A DNA stretch of 64,000 nucleotides, taken from positions 66,886 through 130,885 of the forward strand of contig JAFWLF010000006.1 of NCBI GenBank assembly GCA_017511185.1. Reading direction: 5' to 3'. The stretch comes from RGIG5612 sp017511185. GTDB taxonomy: Bacteria; Bacillota; Clostridia; Lachnospirales; Lachnospiraceae. Positions 8,760 to 17,059 of this stretch are shown piece after piece. The position numbers were made by a program, and so were the translations under genes. Within the stretch, counting starts at the first letter, position 1. Each line of letters opens with the position of its first letter. Under the pieces are notes generated by a model. That model was not told the DNA's origin, made no database searches, and was given only the letters and a program-made list of their open reading frames with translations.

Positions 8760-9896
8760 ATGCAGTATAGCGATTATCAAGGGGAAAAGATCTCGAGACT
8801 GGGCTTCGGCCTTATGCGTCTTCCGGTCATCGATGATGACCAGTCGAAGATCGACATTGAAAAAGTCCGGGAGATGGTACATTACGCGGTCGATAACGGC
8901 GTGAACTATTTTGATACCGCTTACGTGTATCACAACGGTTTTTCCGAGAAGGCAATCGGCCAGATCATGAAGGAGGACGGACTGCGCGATAAGATCAACA
9001 TCGCAACCAAGATGTTTACATTTGGCATCGACAATCCGGACTTTGATCCGAGGAAAATGCTGGATGAGCAGCTGGAAAGACTGCAGACAGACCATATTGA
9101 TTTCTATTTGCTTCATGGTCTGCAGGGAAAAATGTGGGCAACGCTGCGGGATAAATTAAACATCGTGAAATACATGAACGACCTGAAGGAGCAGGGGGTG
9201 CTCCGCCATATTGGTTTTTCCTTCCACGATGAATTTGATTCCTTCAAGATGATTTTGGATGAGTTTGATGGCTGCGATTTTGCCCAGATCCAGTACAACT
9301 ATGTGGACCATGAGATTCAGGCAGGCGATAAGGGGATCGCTTATGCAAAGGAAAAGGGAGTTCCACTGGTTATCATGGAACCAATTAAGGGCGGCAGCCT
9401 GATCTTCCCGGATTATCCGGAAATCGATGAGATCAAAGCAAAATACGGACTGGGACAACTCAGCAATGCAGAACTCGCTTTGGATTATGTCTTTGATAAA
9501 GAAGGCATTTTAACTGTTCTTTCCGGAATGGGCAATATGGATATGCTGACAGAAAATGTTGCGATCGCAGACCGCAGCAGCATCGGTATGATGGATGAGA
9601 AACGGGCAAAAGTCATCGAGGAGATCATTAAGCTTCTGGAAAACACAGAACATATTGACTGTACTGGCTGTCGTTACTGTGTGGATGGCTGCCCACAGAA
9701 CATCGCGATCCCGTCGGCATTCCGTTTCTATAATGAAGGAAAGAAATACCGGAATCCGGATTCCCAGAAGCGGATGTATAACAGAACCTGCGCAAATATC
9801 GCAGACTGTGTGGAATGCGGTGCCTGCAGCAACATCTGCCCGCAGCATCTTGATATTCCGGAACTCCTGAAAGAAGTACGGGCATATCTGGGATAA
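8760..9896 (+). CDS. Aldo/keto reductase with C-terminal ferredoxin domain
   Basis: Fusion of an aldo/keto reductase barrel (residues 1 to about 280) and a bacterial ferredoxin-like tail, 378 residues in all. The barrel shows FDTAYVY with Asp52 and Tyr57, and Lys84 in ATKMFT. The tail has two cysteine sets, CTGCRYCVDGCP and CVECGACSNICP, each able to ligate a [4Fe-4S] cluster. Such proteins couple substrate reduction to low-potential electron carriers in anaerobes. The position between two URO-D-like genes suggests it reduces an intermediate of the same pathway. Confidence 0.9.
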   Translation: MQYSDYQGEKISRLGFGLMRLPVIDDDQSKIDIEKVREMVHYAVDNGVNYFDTAYVYHNGFSEKAIGQIMKEDGLRDKINIATKMFTFGIDNPDFDPRKMLDEQLERLQTDHIDFYLLHGLQGKMWATLRDKLNIVKYMNDLKEQGVLRHIGFSFHDEFDSFKMILDEFDGCDFAQIQYNYVDHEIQAGDKGIAYAKEKGVPLVIMEPIKGGSLIFPDYPEIDEIKAKYGLGQLSNAELALDYVFDKEGILTVLSGMGNMDMLTENVAIADRSSIGMMDEKRAKVIEEIIKLLENTEHIDCTGCRYCVDGCPQNIAIPSAFRFYNEGKKYRNPDSQKRMYNRTCANIADCVECGACSNICPQHLDIPELLKEVRAYLG

Positions 9897-9960
9897 AAAG
9901 CCGTAAAACAATAAGTGGGGAACAAATATTTAGGAAAATAAAGCAGAGGAGAAGGTAATT

Positions 9961-11028
9961 ATGAATGGATTAAAGAGAAAACCGGCATACAGCGAGAAAG
10001 AATTACGGATAGTTGATCAGAAACCGGGTTATGGCGGGTTTATGCCGCCGACGGATCTGTTTGATACGCCGGTCTCTGTTAGAGAGAATATGAACTCGCA
10101 TTATTTTGACAAGGATCCATGGTATTGTGCAACGCTTCGTGACACAACAAGTCTGCAGCTGGAAGCATATAATGTGAATCTGTCCAGACCGCATAAACAT
10201 GACAGCGTCGATTTCTTTGGTGTGCCGTGGAAATGGGTCGAAAGCGCAGGCGGATCGATCACACCGGGCGGCAATCCGCGGTTTGAGGATGCGAATGAGT
10301 GGAGAGACGTGATCTCGATTCCGGATGTGGACAGCTGGGATTGGGAAGGCATGGCAAAGGATTTCCGATTCGATCCGCGGTTTTCACATATCTTTACATT
10401 CCTGAACGGATTCTGGTTTGAGCGACTGATCTCTTTGATGGATTTTGAAAACGCCGCAATGGCCTTGGTCGATCCGGATCAGGAAGATGCGGTTCATGAT
10501 CTTTTCGGTGCTATGACAGATATGGGCAATAAACTGGTCGATAAGATCTGCGAATACTTCCCGGGTATCGACGGCTTTACCGTTCATGATGACTGGGGCG
10601 CACAGAAGGCACCGTTTTTCTCGGATCAGGTCGCAAGGGATTATTTCCTTCCATATATGAAAGATTTTGTAGGCCATATCCACAGCAAGGGACGCTACTG
10701 CGTGATCCATTCCTGCGGAAAGATCGAAGACCGGATCCATATCTTTGTTGAGGCAGGCATTGACGGCTGGGAAATGATGAACATCAACGACGTTCGGAAA
10801 CTCTACACGGAGTTTGGCGAGCAGCTTTGCTTCCAGGCATGGCCGCTTCCGTTTGATCCGGAGGATGACAAGGCAGCAAAAGAAGCAGCAAGAGAATTTG
10901 TTGATTTCTTCTGTCATCCGGGCAAACCAGCTCTGCTTGGCATGGGCAATAGAGAAGCCTTGGGCAGCAAAGTCTTCATGGAAGAAGTATATGAATATTC
11001 CAGAAAACGGTATCTGGGATTAGTATAA
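9961..11028 (+). CDS. Uroporphyrinogen decarboxylase superfamily protein (second copy)
   Basis: A 355-residue relative of the 7669 product, but clearly divergent, so it is not a recent duplication. It also keeps the putative zinc site H250-x-C252 (VIHSCGK) with Cys290 in QLCFQAW, as in corrinoid methyltransferases of the MtaA/CmuA group. An AGGAGAAGG site lies upstream. Two family members in one cluster may handle two steps of methyl transfer or two substrates. True heme biosynthesis is unlikely because no other heme gene is nearby. Confidence 0.83.
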   Translation: MNGLKRKPAYSEKELRIVDQKPGYGGFMPPTDLFDTPVSVRENMNSHYFDKDPWYCATLRDTTSLQLEAYNVNLSRPHKHDSVDFFGVPWKWVESAGGSITPGGNPRFEDANEWRDVISIPDVDSWDWEGMAKDFRFDPRFSHIFTFLNGFWFERLISLMDFENAAMALVDPDQEDAVHDLFGAMTDMGNKLVDKICEYFPGIDGFTVHDDWGAQKAPFFSDQVARDYFLPYMKDFVGHIHSKGRYCVIHSCGKIEDRIHIFVEAGIDGWEMMNINDVRKLYTEFGEQLCFQAWPLPFDPEDDKAAKEAAREFVDFFCHPGKPALLGMGNREALGSKVFMEEVYEYSRKRYLGLV

Positions 11029-11065
11029 AGAAACAAAAAAAGATTAATATAAAGGAGAAGAAAAC

Positions 11066-11893
11066 ATGGGAGATATCATTTATAATGGCGGACAGCGCAG
11101 AAAATATGCACCGGGTGAGACACCAGTTGTCTTTAAACGCAAAGAAGTGACACCTGCGAAAGTCGTTCCGGTTCCTCCACTGGAGATTCATCCTAAATTT
11201 GCGGACAAGCATTTCATAGTCATGTCAGATGTCAATGAATTTGTTCCGGGCGTGGAAGCAAAGATGGTCGACTGGTTCTGGGGCAACATGGAAAAAGGCT
11301 ATCATCTGTGGGCTCCGGGTGAGCACTATGGATTTGACTGGATCGTGCCTCCGTGTGAGGTGGGTTATGCAGGTTCTGTTGAGGGATCTTACGAGTTTAA
11401 TCCATCCAATGTGATCAAGATCACAAGAACCTCTGTAGAGTATTATCCGTTCACCGAGTGCTATGAGCACTGCTGGATGAGCTGCTTCGGAGACAGCACA
11501 CCAGACTCCGGTTTCCTCATTCATATGTATCAGGATACCGAAGGAGGCATCTTCTGGAGAAGCGTTTCCGTTTCCAGTGAAGAGCGTATGAAAGCCATGG
11601 CAGAGCAGATGAAGAAGATGGCTGAGATGGCAGAAAAAACTGGCATGACACCACCGCCAAGACCGAACATCGCAGAACATATGGCGTTTGAGTCCGCAAT
11701 GCTGGGCGAGTTCTTACCAGGTCTTTACAAAGTTTGGGAAGGACATCCGGATCCATGGCAGAATGTCGATTTTGACCTGACGACCGTAAGACAGGAAGAT
11801 GGCACCTGGAGACATAAATATACGAACGTTCCGCCGACAAAAGAAGAAGTCGAAAAAGCACTCGCAGAAGGAACACCGTATCCGAAACACTAA
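11066..11893 (+). CDS. DAPG/phloretin hydrolase family protein (PhlG-like)
   Basis: A 275-residue protein that matches the diacetylphloroglucinol hydrolase / phloretin hydrolase family, zinc enzymes that cleave a C-C bond between a phloroglucinol ring and an acyl group. Supporting features are WFWGN and YHLWAPGEHYGFDW, which contains a candidate zinc ligand His87, and HMAFE (His205-x3-Glu209), corresponding to the HxxxE ligands of PhlG. Family recognition is from memory of the motif pattern. The gene is last in its operon, before the terminator at 11909. Substrate, perhaps a flavonoid-derived polyphenol, is inferred. Confidence 0.72.
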   Translation: MGDIIYNGGQRRKYAPGETPVVFKRKEVTPAKVVPVPPLEIHPKFADKHFIVMSDVNEFVPGVEAKMVDWFWGNMEKGYHLWAPGEHYGFDWIVPPCEVGYAGSVEGSYEFNPSNVIKITRTSVEYYPFTECYEHCWMSCFGDSTPDSGFLIHMYQDTEGGIFWRSVSVSSEERMKAMAEQMKKMAEMAEKTGMTPPPRPNIAEHMAFESAMLGEFLPGLYKVWEGHPDPWQNVDFDLTTVRQEDGTWRHKYTNVPPTKEEVEKALAEGTPYPKH

Positions 11894-11908
11894 AGAAACA
11901 GAAGGAAT

Positions 11909-11940
11909 AGAGCCATGCTTTAGGCGTGGCTCTATTTGTC
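11909..11940 (+). terminator. Probable terminator after the PhlG-like gene
   Basis: Ten-base-pair stem, AGAGCCATGC at 11909-11918 with GCGTGGCTCT at 11924-11933 (one G-T pair), 5-base loop. The following T tract is weak and interrupted, so termination may be partial. Confidence 0.6.
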
Positions 11941-11956
11941 CATAGAAAGAATAAGA

Positions 11957-12832
11957 ATGACCATTTTACAGATCGAGTACTTCATAGAGATCGTAAAGAG
12001 CGGCAGTTTCACCAAAGCGGCAGAAAAGCTGTTTGTAACGCATCAGGCATTAAGCTTGCAGATCCAGGCATTGGAAAAAGAACTGGGTATGCCTCTTTTT
12101 GACCGCAGCAATCGGAGAAAACTGACCTTGGAAGAGTCCGGAGAGATCCTTTATCGGGCATGGACACCAATCCTGGAAGCGCACAGAGCAGCCATCAGGG
12201 AAGCAAAAGATCATTTTGAAGGACAGATGAAAACGCTGCGCATCGGCGTACAGGATTCGCCCAGGATCAGGGAACTGTCGATACAGATCATCAGTGAGTA
12301 TATTAAAAAGAATAATCTGAAACCAGAGTTTATTGTTGGGGAACCGGAAACCCTTTTGAGCAAGCTGGACTCCGGCGAGTTGGATCTGTGCAGTGTGATC
12401 AGCTTTGCTCTGTATGGAAAAGAACACTTGATGACGGCCGATATCGGAGGCAAAAAAGCTGTCCCGGTGATCGTCATATCCAAAGAGCATCCGCTTTCTA
12501 AAAAGAAGAAACTGACGCTTCGGGATATTAAAGACGAACTGATCATTACGTTTGATGATAGTTTTGCAAGAGGTTCCAAGGACCGGATCGATGAGATGCT
12601 GCAAAGGACAGGGGTCAGCACATATAAAATAAAGATCCTGAAAAATGTGCAGGAAGTAAAAATGGCAGTCTGTCTGAATCAGGGCGTCGCGATTGAATTG
12701 GATATGGCAATGAACGACATCCTGGACAAAGTAAAATTATTTTCTATCGATAACCTGGCTGAAGAAGATATGGCAAGGATCGTAATAGCGTGGAAGGATC
12801 AAAAATGGAATGATATTGTTTCAGAACATTAA
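11957..12832 (+). CDS. LysR-family transcriptional regulator
   Basis: LysR-type regulator of 291 residues. The N-terminal winged helix reads ILQIEYFIEIVKSGSFTKAA and LFVTHQALSLQIQALEKELG, followed by a co-inducer domain with segments such as LRIGVQDSPRI. I prefer ATG 11957 over an upstream TTG at 11936, because the TTG lies directly against the terminator hairpin and the ATG gives the usual LysR N-terminus. It sits between the catabolic genes and the MFS transporter and is the obvious candidate to control both. A dyad in the downstream promoter may be its operator. Confidence 0.9.
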   Translation: MTILQIEYFIEIVKSGSFTKAAEKLFVTHQALSLQIQALEKELGMPLFDRSNRRKLTLEESGEILYRAWTPILEAHRAAIREAKDHFEGQMKTLRIGVQDSPRIRELSIQIISEYIKKNNLKPEFIVGEPETLLSKLDSGELDLCSVISFALYGKEHLMTADIGGKKAVPVIVISKEHPLSKKKKLTLRDIKDELIITFDDSFARGSKDRIDEMLQRTGVSTYKIKILKNVQEVKMAVCLNQGVAIELDMAMNDILDKVKLFSIDNLAEEDMARIVIAWKDQKWNDIVSEH

Positions 12833-12846
12833 TGTATTCTCAGACA

Positions 12847-12884
12847 TATTCGCAATAGAAATATTGCAAATACGATTTTATAAT
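12847..12884 (+). promoter_or_regulatory. Putative LysR operator and promoter of the MFS gene
   Basis: An 11-bp inverted repeat with one mismatch (TATTCGCAATA at 12847-12857, TATTGCAAATA at 12862-12872) covers the position of the -35 element. TATAAT stands at 12879-12884, while the sequence 17 bp upstream (TAGAAA) is a poor -35. This layout fits an activator-dependent promoter. Binding by the neighbouring LysR protein is inferred. Confidence 0.6.
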
Positions 12885-12961
12885 TTGCTTTTTTTTAACT
12901 CGCGGCAAACGTAAGATAAATTTGTAGAGAAATATTCTATAAAAAAGGAAGGAGAGATTTT

Positions 12962-14395
12962 ATGGGACAGAATAATCCTATGCCGAAAGGCTTTGGCTGG
13001 CGTGGCTGGATGCTGATGATCTATCAGATGATCGCATATATCGGATATGTCGCATTCACCAGCTATCCGGTCAATGTTCTTTCCAGTCAAGTTGGAGGAA
13101 CAACCGTAACCACATTTATCACGATGGTCGGCTCACTCCTCAGCTTCATTATCACTTACTTTATTGTAGCACCTCGGATCGGACGGATCCGTAATCAGAA
13201 AGCACTCAGCTTACTGTTTGGTATTATCTCTATGGCAGTTGGAACACTGATCATCGTGATACCGGCAGATACCATGAGAGTTCTGTGGTGCATCGTTTTC
13301 GGATGCGGTCTTCTGACATTCCCTCTTTGGGCAAATACGATGACCACCATTCTGATCGGTAACTGGTTCCCGCGGAAGAAAGGTACAGTTATGGGTATCG
13401 TTACCTTATCTTACCCACTTGCTTCTGCAATCTGCCTGAGCCTTTTCACCGGAGCACACGGCGCAAAACTGGCTGAGACAGGTTCTGTCGTGAAAGCAAA
13501 CATTACTGCATGGCTTCCGTTCTACATTGCATGTATCGTAGGTCTGATCATCTGTGCAGTTTTCGTTAAGACTTATCCGGAAGACTGTGGATGCTTCCGT
13601 GATAACGATAAGTCCTTTACAAAGGAAATGGCAGACGCACAGCTGGCAGCAGAGCTGGAAAACAGAAAGAAATCCGTTTGGAAACGTTCTAAGATCTGGG
13701 GCTGCGCACAGTGGTGGTTCGCTATCATCCCGACCAACATCATCATGCTGACTGCAGTTGCATTCATGGTACAGATCGTACCGGCGCTGATCAGCTTTAA
13801 CGACAAGTTCACGATCTTCGCAATCCCTGGATTTAAACTGATGAGCATGGGCTTCACATCCGTCCTCTTCATGATGGGTATCGTTGCTATGATCGGCAGC
13901 TATGTATTAGGTCTTCTGGATACGAAATTCGGAACCAAGAAAGCTATCTTTATCACCAGCATCATCATGACGATCTGCGGTATCTTAGGTGCAATTGACA
14001 ATGCATGGACGATCTTTGCAGCAACTATGCTCTTAGGTGTCTTCATGGGTGCAGGATCCAACTTCGGATTTTCCGCACTGGTCCGTTACTGGAGACCAGA
14101 GGACTTCCCGGCTGTTTATACCGGTGCACCTCCTCTGAATACAGTTATGAACGCAGTATTCCCGTATATCTTTGCAGCCATTGGCGCACAGGCACTGGGA
14201 TATCATGGAACCTTTATCTTCGTCGCTGTTCTGGGTGTGATCAGTATCGTACTGAACTGCCTGTTCAACCCGAAGAAGCTTGCAGATTATGATGCAAAAC
14301 TTCGTGCAGAAGCAGGTCTCCCGGTTGACAATGTCCTCTATGACAGAGTCGGTATGGAAGAGAGAGCAAACGCAGCAAAGAAAGCTGCAAAATAA
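12962..14395 (+). CDS. MFS transporter, OFA-like
   Basis: Major facilitator membrane protein of 477 residues with about twelve hydrophobic segments. The loop NWFPRKKGTVMGIV after transmembrane segment 4 is typical of the oxalate/formate antiporter-like group that carries organic anions. A charged central loop occurs around residues 210-235. It is preceded by a good AAGGAAGGAG site and a probable LysR-controlled promoter, and followed by a terminator. It probably imports the substrate of the 7.7-11.9 kb enzymes or exports their product. Confidence 0.88.
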   Translation: MGQNNPMPKGFGWRGWMLMIYQMIAYIGYVAFTSYPVNVLSSQVGGTTVTTFITMVGSLLSFIITYFIVAPRIGRIRNQKALSLLFGIISMAVGTLIIVIPADTMRVLWCIVFGCGLLTFPLWANTMTTILIGNWFPRKKGTVMGIVTLSYPLASAICLSLFTGAHGAKLAETGSVVKANITAWLPFYIACIVGLIICAVFVKTYPEDCGCFRDNDKSFTKEMADAQLAAELENRKKSVWKRSKIWGCAQWWFAIIPTNIIMLTAVAFMVQIVPALISFNDKFTIFAIPGFKLMSMGFTSVLFMMGIVAMIGSYVLGLLDTKFGTKKAIFITSIIMTICGILGAIDNAWTIFAATMLLGVFMGAGSNFGFSALVRYWRPEDFPAVYTGAPPLNTVMNAVFPYIFAAIGAQALGYHGTFIFVAVLGVISIVLNCLFNPKKLADYDAKLRAEAGLPVDNVLYDRVGMEERANAAKKAAK

Positions 14396-14433
14396 TAAGA
14401 TGGTTCATTAATAATAAACCTCTTTAGGAAGAT

Positions 14434-14476
14434 TGGGTCTGGCAGCAGCAACATTACTGCCAGACCCGGTTTTTGC
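14434..14476 (+). terminator. Intrinsic terminator after the MFS gene
   Basis: GGGTCTGGCAG pairs perfectly with CTGCCAGACCC across a loop of about ten bases and is followed by a short T tract. It separates the catabolic cluster from the ilv-leu leader. Confidence 0.85.
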
Positions 14477-14509
14477 TTAAAAAACAGGATACTTTAACGC
14501 TTTTTCTTG

Positions 14510-14538
14510 TTGACAAAGTAAAGTGCGAGAGGTATCAT
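14510..14538 (+). promoter_or_regulatory. Promoter of the ilv-leu operon
   Basis: TTGACA at 14510-14515 and TATCAT at 14533-14538 are 17 bp apart, close to the sigma-A consensus. Transcription should begin near 14545, about 25 bases before the leader peptide start. Confidence 0.8.
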
Positions 14539-14570
14539 TATAGAAAATTTTTTTTAGGGATCGTATAGAA

Positions 14571-14684
14571 ATGTTCGCGAATTTACTGGTACTTTTAGCT
14601 GTAGTCGTAAGCGTTATCCTCCTGCTAGTCGTCGTAGAAAGCGGAGATAATGCTGATTGGTGTACCCGGGAATTCACGAAGTAA
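14571..14684 (+). CDS. ilv-leu operon leader peptide (attenuation)
   Basis: A 37-codon open frame from ATG 14571 to TAA 14682-14684. Codons 5-22 encode almost only branched-chain residues (LLVLLAVVVSVILLLVVV). They use many different Leu codons (TTA, CTG, CTT, CTC, CTA), several Val codons and an Ile codon. The charged tail ends EFTK. A modest AGGGA ribosome site lies upstream, and the frame sits between a strong promoter and a terminator just before ilvB. This is the classic arrangement for ribosome stalling when charged Leu, Val or Ile tRNA is scarce. No T-box motif is present. I did not resolve the antiterminator pairing. Confidence 0.85.
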   Translation: MFANLLVLLAVVVSVILLLVVVESGDNADWCTREFTK

Positions 14685-14730
14685 TCGATTTAATCGACGG
14701 TCTTTATCGAAAGATAATCGGAAACGCAAA

Positions 14731-14767
14731 GTCCTATGGAAACACGATCAGCCATAGGACATTTTTT
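14731..14767 (+). terminator. Attenuator terminator of the ilv-leu operon
   Basis: GTCCTATGG at 14731-14739 pairs perfectly with CCATAGGAC at 14752-14760 and is followed by seven T residues. It lies 46 bases after the leader peptide stop and just upstream of the ilvB ribosome site. A smaller hairpin TTATC-GAAA-GATAA lies between them. Confidence 0.88.
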
Positions 14768-14790
14768 TACAGCAAAGGAGAGTGATGCAA

Positions 14791-16497
14791 ATGGAACTCA
14801 CGGGAGCTCAGATCTTAATGGAATGTCTCCTGGAACAGGACGTAGACACCGTCTTCGGCTATCCGGGCGGAACAATTCTGAATGTCTATGATGCCCTGTA
14901 TGGCTATGAGGATAAAATCCATCATATCCTGACCGCGCATGAACAGGGCGCATCCCATGCAGCGGATGGTTATGCCAGATCGACCGGTAAAGTCGGTGTC
15001 TGTTTTGCGACTTCAGGACCGGGGGCAACGAACCTTACCACAGGTATTGCGACGGCATATATGGATTCTTCACCGGTCGTCTTCATTACCTGTAACGTCA
15101 GTGAGAACCTGATCGGAAAGGATTCCTTCCAGGAGGTTGATATCACTGGTATTTCCATGCCGATCACCAAATGCAATTACCTGGTCAGTGATGTGAATAA
15201 ACTCGCAGATACGATCCGGGCAGCCTTTGCGATCGCAAGAAGCGGCCGACCGGGCCCGGTTCTTGTGGATATTCTGAAAAACGTTACGGCAGAAAAGGCA
15301 GAATACGAAAAGCTGGACCGCGCAAGCCATTATTCCTCTGGGAAGCTTGGCGTTCTGATGAAACGGGCATCAGACAACTTCAATACGCCAAAGGCAGATG
15401 AAAAGGATATCGATATCCTTGTGGATATGATCAAAGCTTCCGAAAAACCGCTTCTGATCTGTGGCGGCGGTGTAGTTAGAGGAAGAGCCCAGGAAGAATT
15501 TACAGAATTTGCAGAAAAGATTGATTCACCGGTTGCAGTGACCCTGATGGGCGGCGGTGGTTTTAAAGGAAGAAATCCGCTGACAACAGGTATGATTGGT
15601 ATGCACGGATCCCAGGCATCTAACATGGCATGCGACGGATGTGATCTTCTGATCGCGGTTGGCTGCCGGTTCTCAGACCGTGTTGCCCTGAACCCGGCTA
15701 CTTTCGCTCAGCAGGCAAAGATCGTGCAGATCGACATTGACCGGTCTGAGATCAACAAAAACGTCAAAGTGGATCATCATATCATCGGCGATGCAAAACA
15801 TGTTCTTCAAAAGCTGAATGAAAAGCTTACACAGGAAGATCATACGGAATGGAAGAAATATGTTTTCTCCTTCAAGACGGAATCCGAGTATGATGAAGGC
15901 GGCGACACGCTGACTCCGAAGCAGATTTTGGCAACTATCGCACGGATGGTCCCGCAGGATACGATCGTGGCGACCGATGTCGGCCAGCACCAGATGTGGG
16001 CAATCCAGCATTTTCACTTTGATTATGCAGGCCAGCTCTTAACCTCCGGCGGTTTCGGAACGATGGGATTTGGCCTTGGGGCTGCATTAGGCGCGAAAGT
16101 CGGCAATCCGGAAAAGACCGTGATCCATATCACTGGTGACGGCAGCTTCCGCATGAACTGCAACGAGCTCTCCACCGAGCAGTTCTATGACATTCCGGTC
16201 ATCACCTTTATCTTTGATAACCGCACGTTAGGCATGGTCCGTCAGTGGCAGTCGCTCATCTATGACAAACGCTACTGCGAGACGACCCTGGACAGAGGTC
16301 CGGATTTTGTCAAACTGGCAGAAGCCTACGGCTTGAAAGGAAGAAGGGTTTCTTCCGTTGAAGAACTGGAAGGTGCGATCCAGGAAGCATTAGAGTACGG
16401 ACACGGCTATGTGATTGACTGTGCGATCGATATCGACGAAATGGTTCGTCCGATGGTCGGCGGCGGCAGCCATATTACGGAATTCATGATAGATTAG
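14791..16497 (+). CDS. ilvB: Acetolactate synthase large subunit
   Basis: Thiamine-diphosphate and FAD enzyme making acetolactate or acetohydroxybutyrate, the first common step of Val, Leu and Ile synthesis. It shows the N-terminal TPP glutamate in AHEQGASHAADGYA, the central FAD-type domain and the C-terminal TPP site GDGSFRMNCNE with the downstream Asn in FDNRTLG. Three closely spaced starts are possible (GTG 14782, ATG 14785, ATG 14791). I chose 14791 because MELTGAQIL is the common family N-terminus. An AAAGGAG site is at 14774-14780. It is the first enzyme gene after the attenuator. Confidence 0.96.
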   Translation: MELTGAQILMECLLEQDVDTVFGYPGGTILNVYDALYGYEDKIHHILTAHEQGASHAADGYARSTGKVGVCFATSGPGATNLTTGIATAYMDSSPVVFITCNVSENLIGKDSFQEVDITGISMPITKCNYLVSDVNKLADTIRAAFAIARSGRPGPVLVDILKNVTAEKAEYEKLDRASHYSSGKLGVLMKRASDNFNTPKADEKDIDILVDMIKASEKPLLICGGGVVRGRAQEEFTEFAEKIDSPVAVTLMGGGGFKGRNPLTTGMIGMHGSQASNMACDGCDLLIAVGCRFSDRVALNPATFAQQAKIVQIDIDRSEINKNVKVDHHIIGDAKHVLQKLNEKLTQEDHTEWKKYVFSFKTESEYDEGGDTLTPKQILATIARMVPQDTIVATDVGQHQMWAIQHFHFDYAGQLLTSGGFGTMGFGLGAALGAKVGNPEKTVIHITGDGSFRMNCNELSTEQFYDIPVITFIFDNRTLGMVRQWQSLIYDKRYCETTLDRGPDFVKLAEAYGLKGRRVSSVEELEGAIQEALEYGHGYVIDCAIDIDEMVRPMVGGGSHITEFMID

Positions 16498-16507
16498 GAG
16501 GGAAGAC

Positions 16508-17059
16508 ATGGGAGAAATGAGAGTACATACACTGGCCGTTCTGGTCGACAATGAGGCCGGCGTCCTGTCACAGGTTTCCAGACTGTTTTCCCGTAAGGGA
16601 TATAATATCGAATCACTGGCAGTGGGCACAACGGAATCTCCGGATACGTCCCGTATCACGATCGAAGTGGTGGCAGACGATGATCATATCGCATTAGTGG
16701 CAAACCAGCTGCGCAAGCTCTATCCGGTCCATTCTGTAAAACTGCTGAATCCGGACAACTCGATCAAGAGAGAGCTTCTCATGGTCAAGGTGAAGGCAGA
16801 GGACGGAAGCAAACGGAACGAGATCATTCAGATCGCCAACATTTTCCGCGCGCAGATCATCGATGTGTCCATCGGATCCTTAACACTCGCCATGATCGGC
16901 GACGCAACCAAAAACCAGGGGCTTGAAAAAATTCTGGAAGAATTTGAAATAATAGAAACTGTAAGAACTGGCGCAATCTCTCTGGAGAGAGGTACGCAGA
17001 ACATTTATGATCAAACAAAAGAAAAAGGAGAATTTGATTATGGCAAAAATGTATTATGA
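16508..17059 (+). CDS. ilvN: Acetolactate synthase small subunit
   Basis: Regulatory subunit of acetolactate synthase, 183 residues. The N-terminal ACT domain (LAVLVDNEAGVLSQVSRLF, RKGYNIESLAVG) binds valine for feedback inhibition, and the C-terminal half continues the usual IlvN/IlvH domain. It starts 10 bp after ilvB behind an AGGAGGGAAG site. The 3' end overlaps the ilvC start by 20 bp. Confidence 0.96.
   Translation: MGEMRVHTLAVLVDNEAGVLSQVSRLFSRKGYNIESLAVGTTESPDTSRITIEVVADDDHIALVANQLRKLYPVHSVKLLNPDNSIKRELLMVKVKAEDGSKRNEIIQIANIFRAQIIDVSIGSLTLAMIGDATKNQGLEKILEEFEIIETVRTGAISLERGTQNIYDQTKEKGEFDYGKNVL

Noticed and set aside
7669..11028. hemE (heme biosynthesis) assignment for the two URO-D-like genes
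   Set aside because: Both have the H-x-C...C metal motif of methyltransferases, lack HemE landmarks and have no heme gene nearby.
11936..11956. TTG start of the LysR gene
   Set aside because: It directly follows the terminator stem and lacks a ribosome site; the ATG at 11957 gives the canonical LysR start.
14477..14677. 66-residue minus-strand frame in the ilv leader
   Set aside because: It is the antisense of the leader peptide and promoter region, has no ribosome site and no recognisable product.
14540..14790. T-box riboswitch before ilvB
   Set aside because: The conserved T-box sequence (GGTGGNACCGCG type) is missing, and a branched-chain-rich leader peptide explains the control better.
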